This document shows, in pieces, positions 1 to 6,447 of a stretch of DNA of 14,500 nucleotides. Source of the DNA: CAYTCZ01 sp964436315 (GTDB lineage Bacteria > Actinomycetota > Thermoleophilia > Gaiellales > Gaiellaceae). A model generated the notes under the pieces. The model was not told the DNA's origin and ran no database searches. It saw nothing but the letters and a program-made list of their open reading frames with translations. Position numbers and translations under genes: made by a program. Positions within the stretch are counted from its first letter, which is position 1; the number at the start of each line of letters is the position of its first letter. The stretch covers positions 1-14,500 of the forward strand of contig CAYTCZ010000099.1 in the NCBI GenBank assembly GCA_964436315.1, read 5' to 3'.

Positions 1-295
1 CGATACCGGGGCGTGGGGCGGAAACACCGATTCCGAATGCGTCATGATTCCCCTGGAAAGAACAGGCCGCCTTTATAGCGCGAATCCGTCGCTCGGTCGA
101 CGTCCACGAAGCTAGCCTTCGCCCGCGGTACGATTCGAGCCAGCCGTCGATAGCGGGGCCCCCGGGCCTCCACCGCGTTCAGAACCCGTCGCCGTCAAGC
201 CTGCCGCTTCCCTCCAGGACATGGCGAAGCGCATTGCATCCCTCTACGAACCACCCGTACTCTACCCTCTGAACCGATTTTCAAGGTGAGACAGC
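1..295. other. leader region without a clear gene
   Basis: No convincing gene lies here. One open frame on the + strand runs from a TAG at 113-115 to a TGA at 287-289 and ends six bases before the next gene. It has no good start in its first half; its only ATG (222) would give a 22-residue peptide. It could be the worn 3' end of an older gene or chance openness in GC-rich DNA. The last bases hold the Shine-Dalgarno-like AAGGTGAG just before the start at 296. I see no clear promoter. Confidence 0.4.
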
Positions 296-1306
296 ATGAC
301 CTGGGTTGTCAGGGCGGGAAGACATTCGGCGCTCGTCGATCAATTCATCGACGAAGGAGTCGTGGGCATTTCGGCGGGTGGGGCATTCGACGAGACTGCG
401 CTGGGAAAAGACCGAGAGGCGATTTCGGCACAGCTGCAGCAGCTACGCCCGGATTGGTCCGTCGCCAAGGTAGCGAACCAGGCCGGGCAGCTGTACCGGT
501 TCCTTGAAGAGATCTCGCCGGGGGACGATGTGCTGACCTACGACTCCGACAACCGAAAGTACTTTGTCGGGAAAGTGGCTTCGGGCCCCCGGTACGACGC
601 CGACGGCGAGGAGCTTCCGTTCGTTCGTTCCGTGAAGTGGACCCACCGGATCGCGCGCGACTGGGTATCGGTGCCCACGCGCAACTCTCTGGGAGCGATA
701 CAGACGCTGTTTCGGCTGAACCCCGAAGCATCGAAAGAGCTCGACGCCCTGAAGGTCGAGATTGACGCACCCGTGACCGTCACGCCGAAGCCCTCGGTGA
801 GCCCCGTTCCTGACGAGACCGAACACGATGTGTACGGACAAACTCTCGAGAAGTCGCACGAGTTCATCGAAGACCTCATTCAGAAACTCGATCCGTATGA
901 GTTCCAGGACCTCATCGCGGGGATTCTGCGGGCGATGGGCTACAAGACGCGCGTAGCCCCGCGAGGACCGGACCGTGGCCTCGATATCTTCGCGTCACCC
1001 GACGGACTTGGCCTCGAAGAGCCGCGTATCTTCGTGGAGGTAAAACACCGGTCTTCGTCCATGGGCGCGCCGGACATCCGTAGCTTCCTCGGTGGGCGAC
1101 AGCCCGGAGATCGGTGCCTCTTCATAAGCACGGGCGGCTTCAGTCGTGAGGCACGCTACGAGGCGGAGCGATCGAATACTCCACTGACCCTGGTCACTCT
1201 CCCGCAGGTTCGGGAGCTGTTGCTGGAACACTACGAAGAACTCGACGCAGAAGCCCGACGGTTGGTTCCGCTTCGACGCATCTACTGGCCGGTGACGGCC
1301 GAGTAG
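296..1306 (+). CDS. Mrr-like restriction endonuclease with N-terminal recognition-type domain
   Basis: Predicted DNA endonuclease of the Mrr_cat branch of the PD-(D/E)xK superfamily; relatives cut modified foreign DNA (type IV restriction). The catalytic domain occupies about residues 195-310: YEFQDLI near 201-207, then a helix and GYKTRV, the metal-binding Asp in GLDIF (D230), and the ExK signature in FVEVKHR (E248, K250). The strand-rich part that follows (LFISTGGFS, about 275-283) also fits Mrr domains. Residues 1-145 form a separate domain with GDDVLTYD (76-83), YFVGKV and RSVKW. I recall this kind of N-terminal region in other Mrr-type proteins, where it may read the modified base. A proline-rich linker at about 160-175 joins the halves. 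The ATG is preceded by AAGGTGAG at good spacing. The gene is complete, and the catalytic residues look intact, so I expect an active enzyme. Substrate specificity cannot be read from the sequence. Confidence 0.87.
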   Translation: MTWVVRAGRHSALVDQFIDEGVVGISAGGAFDETALGKDREAISAQLQQLRPDWSVAKVANQAGQLYRFLEEISPGDDVLTYDSDNRKYFVGKVASGPRYDADGEELPFVRSVKWTHRIARDWVSVPTRNSLGAIQTLFRLNPEASKELDALKVEIDAPVTVTPKPSVSPVPDETEHDVYGQTLEKSHEFIEDLIQKLDPYEFQDLIAGILRAMGYKTRVAPRGPDRGLDIFASPDGLGLEEPRIFVEVKHRSSSMGAPDIRSFLGGRQPGDRCLFISTGGFSREARYEAERSNTPLTLVTLPQVRELLLEHYEELDAEARRLVPLRRIYWPVTAE

Positions 1307-1570
1307 CACAGTCAAGGCTGCGAACGCCGCGTTCCACCCCGTTTCTCATGCATCAACACCCCCGCAACTGCGCGAGCCCGACGCGGCTCGGGGCTGCCGG
1401 TTTGTATTGACGGATGCACATTCGGGGGCTTGGTACGAATCGTGCCGGATTATCGGTTCTTAGTTTCTGTTCTGGACACGCCGACCTCGAAACCGCCATA
1501 GTATTGAAAACAATCAATTTGGGGCGTTCGAGCAAACAGCGCCGAGCGTCGGAACCAAGTGTAGCTTTCG

Positions 1571-1577
1571 AGGAGGG
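1571..1577 (+). promoter_or_regulatory. strong ribosome binding site (AGGAGGG)
   Basis: AGGAGGG lies four bases before the ATG at 1582 and ten before the ATG at 1588. It decides the start of the first gene of the trio in favour of 1582/1588. The same frame is open from 1414 onward, but its upstream part (1414-1581) has no comparable site and reads unlike a protein. Confidence 0.75.
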
Positions 1578-1581
1578 ACGA

Positions 1582-2070
1582 ATGGCAATGCTGTCGCTGT
1601 TGCGCGAAGGTATTCAACGAAGCGCCGAGCGTGAGGAGCAAACTTTCATTTCGGGGGCGAGGGGCGGCAACGAGCACGACGCACGTCTGGCACTGGATTC
1701 GCTCAAGGCGCTGCCCTCGGCCCTTCAAGCACTCTGCGAGCTCGAATGGAAGGTGGAGACCCCGATGCTCGTCAGGACCCTTCTACCAGTGGTGACGACG
1801 TACCTGCTTCGTGAGGACGACATGGTCCCCACCTCTGAGGGGAACATCTTGGCTGGAGCGTTGGACGACGCTTACCTGACGTTCTCAGCATGCGTCGTCG
1901 CCGCGCAGGAATTGGAGTCTGATTCGATTCAGGACTTCTCGGCTCACCGAGACGCTGTTCGAACGCTCCTTTCTCAGGAAGTCGTGGAAGCGCTCGACCA
2001 CGAACTGTCGTCGGCCCTAAACGACGCGCGGATCATGATTGAACAAGTCCATCTCGCTACGGGGGAATAG
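1582..2070 (+). CDS. DUF1232/YkvA-like small protein, first gene of a three-gene module
   Basis: 162-residue protein of unknown function. Its centre resembles DUF1232 (YkvA-like) proteins. A hydrophobic helix (about 64-76, LVRTLLPVVTTYLL) leads into a DDMVP motif (79-83), matching the family's sPiDlIPD turn. About ten residues later comes GALDDAYL (92-99), matching the family's GxlDDxxvl. The match is by eye and divergent, since the first conserved Pro is missing. The flanks are charged helices, with no signal peptide. The start at 1582 is chosen by the AGGAGGG just upstream; the ATG at 1588 is an alternative. The stop codon abuts the next start (TAGATG), so the two genes are surely co-translated. 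DUF1232 proteins are small, often membrane-associated and functionally obscure. Here the protein probably assists the two membrane proteins encoded behind it, but that role is inference. Confidence 0.75.
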   Translation: MAMLSLLREGIQRSAEREEQTFISGARGGNEHDARLALDSLKALPSALQALCELEWKVETPMLVRTLLPVVTTYLLREDDMVPTSEGNILAGALDDAYLTFSACVVAAQELESDSIQDFSAHRDAVRTLLSQEVVEALDHELSSALNDARIMIEQVHLATGE

Positions 2071-2685
2071 ATGCCATTTCCAGTCATTCCAGTCCTCATC
2101 GCCGCGGGCGCCTCGGCGCTTGCTGCCAGGAAGGCCAGCGACCATTACTCCGACCATCAACCCCGCCGCGGCAAGTGCACCAATTGCGGTAAGGTTGGGG
2201 CGCACGATTACCTCGAATCTGGGGTGAAGTGGGCAAACGCCGGTCCGATGGCCGTAGCGTTGGGCCTCGCCGGAGTCTGTGTTCTCAGTGTGACCGCACG
2301 GAACGTTTACAAGTGCTCGAATTGCGGGCATCGAACCCTTCCGTGTCGGATGCCCACATGCGACGGTATGGCGCTCTCTACCACCTACTACGATCATGAG
2401 CTCTGTGGGGGGTGCAACACGGGGAACGATCAGTCCCGAGCGTACGCAGAAAAGGAGAGCGTGAAGGCGGCCGTCAAGAACCGAGCTCAGGTTGCTGCTC
2501 AATTGAAGAGTCTTGAAAAGACGATCCGCGTGCTTCGTGAAAGGCTCGCCGATGTCGAGGAGGAGCTACGGTCGCTCAAAGGAAAGAACGAGAAGCTGCG
2601 GCGCCAGCGGGACCATCTGATCCAGGCGATTCGGGAAGCGGAGCAAGAGTCCCGGGCCTATGAAGCCATGGAGCGAGCAGCATGA
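2071..2685 (+). CDS. zinc-ribbon membrane protein with C-terminal coiled coil
   Basis: 204-residue protein that I do not recognise as a named family. A hydrophobic N-terminus (about 3-19) is followed by a CxxC knuckle (C36, C39). A second hydrophobic stretch (about 54-76, MAVALGLAGVCVLSV) comes before three more cysteine pairs: C82/C85 (CSNCGH), C92/C97 and C112/C115 (CGGC). The pairs look like zinc ribbons, with the first knuckle and its partner separated by the putative membrane segment. From about 126 to 196 the chain is a highly charged helix rich in Lys, Arg, Glu and Leu with heptad-like spacing, a likely coiled coil for oligomerising or binding a partner. The start ATG abuts the previous stop and has GGGGGA upstream. 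Its end overlaps the next gene by four bases (ATGA). Position and coupling suggest it forms a complex with the HNH protein, perhaps as sensor or adaptor. Confidence 0.8.
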   Translation: MPFPVIPVLIAAGASALAARKASDHYSDHQPRRGKCTNCGKVGAHDYLESGVKWANAGPMAVALGLAGVCVLSVTARNVYKCSNCGHRTLPCRMPTCDGMALSTTYYDHELCGGCNTGNDQSRAYAEKESVKAAVKNRAQVAAQLKSLEKTIRVLRERLADVEEELRSLKGKNEKLRRQRDHLIQAIREAEQESRAYEAMERAA

Positions 2686-4478
2686 GCGACGAACTCGAAG
2701 ACAATGACATCGGAGTGGTGCTCCTCGGACAACGACTCGAGACGGAGGAGCTCGTGGACCAAGGCGAGAGGCTGAAGTCTGCGGCCCAGAAAGCGCGCAC
2801 GTGGACGGAGGAAGACGAAGCGGCCGAAAGTTTCGTTGCGTCGCTCCCAACGCGCGTGTCCCCGACCTCCGAAGTGACGGACGAGGATGCGGATGAGCTG
2901 CTGCGAAGCCTCGGCTTCCAGGAGCAACCGATGGATGATGACCTGCCGGTGATCGTGACCGGGACGTCTGCTGAAGTCCTCAACTGGTCCGAGATGGTTC
3001 GGCGACATCGTGAGGCGTTGGAAGGTCGTGGGATCGAGACAGAAACTCTCGGACTCGATGCCGCGATGACCGACCTGGAGCGCGCAGAATTCGAGCGGGA
3101 CTGGGAGCAGCTCAACGTTCGTCTGGAGGAAGAGCAGCAGCTACGCCAGTTCGACCAGTTGATGAGTTCCCTCAAGACCTCGGTGCTCCACTCCATCGTC
3201 AGGCCGTTCGGCCTCGGCGCGTTCCTTGCCGTGCGTGACCGCGTGGGAGGACCGCTGACTACCGTGCAGGGGATGAAGGACGCGCAACCCGGAGGAAAGT
3301 ATGAGGGCCTGCCAGCGAGTGAATTCGCCGCGAGCGCTCAGGTCGAACAGGGTCGAGAGCCCTACAATCCGTCGGATTATCATGGGAACTCTGCTTTTCG
3401 TCACGGAAAGCTGCGAATGCAGCAGAACGGCGCCGCCGACGTGGATGCCTACACCGGTCGTGAGCTCGACCCTGCATCGCGGGAGTTGGATCATGTGATT
3501 CCGGCCTCAGAAATTCACCGAGATCCTGCCCTGAATCTCTATCTGAACAAGCAGGAAAAGGTAGCCCTGGCCAACAGCAAGGAGAACTTGGCGTACACGG
3601 AGCGCTCTGTGAATCGTTCCAAGCGCGCAAGTACCATGCAGGAGTTCGTTGACGAGCGAGGAGAGCAGCTTGGGGTGGATCCAGAACGCGCGAAGGCAGT
3701 CGACGGGAAAGCGCGCAGAAATGTCAACGACACAAAGCAAGAGAGAGCGCTGAAGTATTACGCTGGCGGAATGCTGAAGACGACCGCTGCGAACGCTGCG
3801 AAGCTGGGACTGCGCGAAGGCATGGGACTTCTCCTTGCCGAGCTTCTCGCCGCGCTGTTCGATGAGGCGGTCGACATCTTCAAGAATGGAGTCAGCGCAA
3901 ACACAGGGTCGTCCGAGCTGCTCCCGTCGCTGCGGATTCGAATGGAACGAGTCGCGGCGAGGGTAGTCGCCCAGAAGGACGCCGCTTGGTCAGCGATGAA
4001 GAGTGGCGCTCTTGCCGGGGCAATCTCGAGCATCGTCACAGTCGCCATCAATACCGTAGTGACTACCGCGCGTCGGGGCGTTCGGATCATTCGCGAGGGA
4101 CTCCTCTCCCTTGTCCGCGCGGTAAAGATGCTTGTGCTCCCTCCCCCTGGCCTCTCCCCTGCAGCGGCCGCTCACGAAGCGAGCAAGATCGTCGCCAGTG
4201 CTGTCATTCTGGGCCTTGGGGTCGCTGCACAAGAGCCACTCGAGAAGGCCGTCATGACGATCCCGCTACTCCTCCCCTTCGCGACCCCATTAATCGAGGT
4301 CATGACCGGCATCGTTGTGGGGGTTGCATCCGGGCTGGTGGTCTACATGCTCGACCGGCTCGATATCTTCGGGGTCAAGTCCAAGGACAACGAACAGGAC
4401 ATTCTGGAGCGGCTTCAGGCGTACGTCGACGACGAGCTGAAGGAGCTGGACTGCCGGTTGCACGCCGTTGCCGTGTAG
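2682..4478 (+). CDS. membrane-associated HNH-type nuclease
   Basis: 598-residue protein, the probable effector of the trio. Residues 1-165 are acidic and helical, with charged coils around 130-160. The HNH/His-Me-finger core sits at about 225-320. It runs through YHGNSAFR (233-240), AYTGREL (256-262), the ELDHVIP strand-turn with D270 and catalytic-type H271, N302 in KENLAYT, and the closing SVNRSK (N311, K314). This order (TG, DHVIP, N, NRSK) is typical of HNH nucleases that lack zinc-binding cysteines. The C-terminal half has hydrophobic stretches at about 442-464, 502-516 and 525-557, separated by a basic segment (RRGVRIIREGLL) and a PPPG loop. It is probably membrane-embedded, with a short soluble tail. 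I recall uncharacterised proteobacterial proteins with the same HNH-plus-membrane layout, some under misleading names. Nuclease activity is well supported; membrane attachment is likely; a role in phage defence is inference. Confidence 0.82.
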   Translation: MSDELEDNDIGVVLLGQRLETEELVDQGERLKSAAQKARTWTEEDEAAESFVASLPTRVSPTSEVTDEDADELLRSLGFQEQPMDDDLPVIVTGTSAEVLNWSEMVRRHREALEGRGIETETLGLDAAMTDLERAEFERDWEQLNVRLEEEQQLRQFDQLMSSLKTSVLHSIVRPFGLGAFLAVRDRVGGPLTTVQGMKDAQPGGKYEGLPASEFAASAQVEQGREPYNPSDYHGNSAFRHGKLRMQQNGAADVDAYTGRELDPASRELDHVIPASEIHRDPALNLYLNKQEKVALANSKENLAYTERSVNRSKRASTMQEFVDERGEQLGVDPERAKAVDGKARRNVNDTKQERALKYYAGGMLKTTAANAAKLGLREGMGLLLAELLAALFDEAVDIFKNGVSANTGSSELLPSLRIRMERVAARVVAQKDAAWSAMKSGALAGAISSIVTVAINTVVTTARRGVRIIREGLLSLVRAVKMLVLPPPGLSPAAAAHEASKIVASAVILGLGVAAQEPLEKAVMTIPLLLPFATPLIEVMTGIVVGVASGLVVYMLDRLDIFGVKSKDNEQDILERLQAYVDDELKELDCRLHAVAV

Positions 4479-4546
4479 GGGCACGCCGTCCCGACGACCG
4501 AGAGGTCAACTCGGCTTATCAGAATAGCACGATGTCGCCCTAACCA

Positions 4547-4563
4547 CGCCTTCAACGAAGGCG
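4547..4563. terminator. possible hairpin downstream of the HNH operon
   Basis: A perfect inverted repeat, CGCCTTC-AAC-GAAGGCG, gives a seven-pair GC-rich stem with a three-base loop, about 70 bases after the HNH gene ends. No T-run follows, so it is not a textbook intrinsic terminator. It may still mark the end of the operon or protect the transcript end. Confidence 0.3.
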
Positions 4564-4730
4564 CTCTCGTGATGTTACCGAACGGCTAGCGTGCGGCGTT
4601 CGCACTCCCTCACCGTGGACACGGGCCCTCACGCCTCCCTCGCCGTCCGAACAACCAGCACGGTCTCTTACGCTGTACACCCCCCCGCACCACCGCCAAT
4701 CTTCGACCCGGCCCCTACCGAGCTTTCCCC

Positions 4731-5402
4731 ATGACCGCACCCGAAACCCCCATCGAACAGATCGATCGCGACAAGGTCCTCGAACGCGCCGAACTTCTCG
4801 ACCGCGACGACCTTCTCATCTTGCTGAGCCGCGCGTTCGACCGCCTCGACGACCCGGAAGTCTTCGACGTTGTCTGGGACTACGTGCACGCGGAAGATGT
4901 CGTGCTGCGGGACGCTGAGGGCACCGACTTCCTCTCGCAGATCGAAGCCTTCCACGCTAAAGCAGTCCGCGGTGGCTTCTACCAGTCCTTCGACGTCAAT
5001 TCGCGAAACTACATGCAGAAGTCTGCCGGGACGGAGAACTTCATCGCCGCGCACCACCGGCACACCGAACGGTGCGTCCGCGCTGCCCAGGGAGGTCACC
5101 ACGACGACGCCCGTAAAGGCTTCGAACTGCTCGTCGACCTCGTCCGACGCATCGACGACAACCCCGACGACATCGTCTTCTTCGCCGACGAAGCGGGTTC
5201 GTGGCAGCTCGGCGTTCGCTGGGAGCAACTCATCGACGCATGGGCTGCCACAATCTCCCATCTCGACCCCGATGCCTGGGCCGAATACGTCGACGAACAC
5301 GTGCTTTGGGTCGAGTACTACGAGCGCGACCGCGCCCGCGAACGATTCGCAGCTATCGCCACTGCCGACCAGCGGATTGCGCTGACAGGTTCAGATGACT
5401 GA
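4731..5402 (+). CDS. conserved-looking hypothetical protein, soluble and acidic
   Basis: 223-residue protein without a signal peptide or membrane segment. The first 75 residues are acidic and helical (ERAELLDRDDLLILLSRAF). The middle carries several histidines (AAHHRHTE, 107-114, and GGHHDD, 121-126). The most distinctive stretch is FFADEAGSWQLGVRWEQL (150-167). I recall similar F-ADE-GSWQ-GVDW segments in uncharacterised bacterial proteins, but cannot name the family or a reaction. The histidines do not form a known metal-site pattern. The ATG at 4731 has only a weak Shine-Dalgarno. The next in-frame Met lies well inside the conserved-looking part, so I keep this start. It stands alone, 252 bases after the HNH gene, and ends 38 bases before the convergent gene on the other strand. 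Codon use looks like that of a real GC-rich gene. Confidence 0.7.
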   Translation: MTAPETPIEQIDRDKVLERAELLDRDDLLILLSRAFDRLDDPEVFDVVWDYVHAEDVVLRDAEGTDFLSQIEAFHAKAVRGGFYQSFDVNSRNYMQKSAGTENFIAAHHRHTERCVRAAQGGHHDDARKGFELLVDLVRRIDDNPDDIVFFADEAGSWQLGVRWEQLIDAWAATISHLDPDAWAEYVDEHVLWVEYYERDRARERFAAIATADQRIALTGSDD

Positions 5403-5440
5403 AAAGTCCGGAGCAGGGGAGCATTCTGCCATCCCGCGGA

Positions 5441-6076
5441 TCATGTGGTGAATTCCGTCCCTATTTCGACAGCGCGATCATCGGTGGGCCGACGATTGTT
5501 CCACAAATTGCGCGCCCGACGCGCCCGCCCGGTCTGGTCCTCCTCGCAGAGCTCGAGAATCCGTTCGGCGAAAAGCTCGAGCTGCTCCAGCGCCCACTCC
5601 TTCGGCACGGAAACTTCGTTCTTCGGCGCACCAATCCGCATCAGGTTCCCTTCCGGCAACAGCCAGACGGGGGGCATGTAGATCCCCTTCAACCCCGCAG
5701 CCATGTCATGGCGCTGCTGGTAGGCATGCACGGCGTCCTCGACCTCGTCTTCCGTCTTGCCGGTGACTCCCTGCAGGTGCTTCTTCTGCCTCAGGTCAGC
5801 GGGCGTCCTCGCCACCAGGCCGAACGGCGCGACTTCTTCGAACAGAAGGTACGGCCAGGCACGCGCCATCCACTCGACCAGATCGAGCCACGTCCAACGC
5901 GCAGCCTTCAGCCCCTTGCTATCCTCGGCTCCCCACACCCGTGTGCCGTTCAGCCACAGATAGAGCGCACCCCACCCCAGGCCGCGAACCTCGTCCGGAG
6001 TCCTGTTCAGCTCACGAAAGTCGAGCGCGAACAGGGACGTATCCCCGAAAACTACTCGCCGTGTTTCTTGAGCCAT
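5441..6076 (-). CDS. hypothetical protein resembling the N-terminal half of some ImmA/IrrE-type proteins
   Basis: 211-residue soluble protein. Readable blocks are LYLWLNGTRVWG (39-50), WTWLDLVEWMARAWPYLLFEE (61-81), YQQRHDMAAGLKGIYMPPVWLL (119-140) and EGNLMRIG (142-149), ending in a basic tail. From memory, comparable W-W-DLLE...WP-LL-EE / RHDL...LPSLWLL-EGN blocks make up the N-terminal region of larger proteins whose C-terminus is an ImmA/IrrE metallopeptidase. Here no HExxH follows and the chain stops at 211, so this is either a stand-alone version of that domain or a truncated gene. The 38 bases downstream are too few to hold a lost domain. Its start overlaps the end of the upstream gene by 25 bases, and a modest AAGAGAG precedes it. 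It is the last gene of the long - strand run. Function is unknown; the family memory needs a search. Confidence 0.68.
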   Translation of the reverse strand: MAQETRRVVFGDTSLFALDFRELNRTPDEVRGLGWGALYLWLNGTRVWGAEDSKGLKAARWTWLDLVEWMARAWPYLLFEEVAPFGLVARTPADLRQKKHLQGVTGKTEDEVEDAVHAYQQRHDMAAGLKGIYMPPVWLLPEGNLMRIGAPKNEVSVPKEWALEQLELFAERILELCEEDQTGRARRARNLWNNRRPTDDRAVEIGTEFTT

Positions 6077-6447
6077 CTGTTAAACTCTCTTCGTTTGCCT
6101 TCGTCCTCGGCTCGCGCCGCCAGCTTCTTCCGCATCGACGCGCTCAATCGGCCGCGATGAGGATACCCGTGGTAACTCTTTCCCGGTTGCGTCGGTACCG
6201 CGACGTAGGGGATCCCACGATACACATCGTAGACACGCTCCGGAAACCAGCCGTCGTCCTCACGCGCCGGGTCAAATTGCTGGAAAGGGACGGCGTGTAC
6301 TAGAATGGAACCAACGGACCTTCCACCTCGATGACAGACGGTTTGCGGTTCGAGTAGGGAGAATTTCTGCGACCGCGAAACGAAACCCGAATCTCTTCGT
6401 AGTCTTCGACGAGCTCTAGTCGCAAGATACGATCCACCACGCGGCAT
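6052..6447 (-). CDS. small hypothetical protein, start uncertain
   Basis: The convincing part is the last 80 or so residues: VHAVPFQQFDPARED, WFPERVYDVYRGIPYVAVP, SYHGYPHRGRL, and a basic helix ending in WLKKHGE. No family is recognised; its size and basic C-terminus would suit a toxin, antitoxin or DNA/RNA-binding protein. The only ATG in frame is at 6447, which forces a 148-base overlap with the 3' end of the phosphorylase gene. That overlap part reads as an Arg/Ser-rich shadow in this frame but as a natural protein end in the other. Still, GGGAGA lies seven bases before the ATG. No GTG or TTG start exists nearer the phosphorylase stop, though a rare ATT is present just before it. The true protein may therefore be shorter than 131 residues. 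It overlaps the next gene by 25 bases, so the two are probably translated together. Confidence 0.55.
   Translation of the reverse strand: MPRGGSYLATRARRRLRRDSGFVSRSQKFSLLEPQTVCHRGGRSVGSILVHAVPFQQFDPAREDDGWFPERVYDVYRGIPYVAVPTQPGKSYHGYPHRGRLSASMRKKLAARAEDEGKRREFNRWLKKHGE

Noticed and set aside
1373..1390. Inverted repeat CGAGCC-CGACGC-GGCTCG as terminator after the Mrr-like gene
   Set aside because: The stem is only six pairs, no T-run follows, and such repeats are expected by chance at this GC content.
1407..1440. TTGACG with a following TACGAA as promoter of the trio
   Set aside because: The spacing between the boxes is about 21 bases and the -10 match is poor. The region 1307-1581 probably contains the promoter, but I cannot place it.
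1414..1581. N-terminal extension of the DUF1232-like gene from an ATG at 1414
   Set aside because: There is no ribosome site there, the composition is not protein-like, and a strong AGGAGGG marks the start at 1582.
5403..5440. Bidirectional terminator between the convergent genes
   Set aside because: The only inverted repeat seen is ATCC-CGC-GGAT, four pairs, which is too weak to call.
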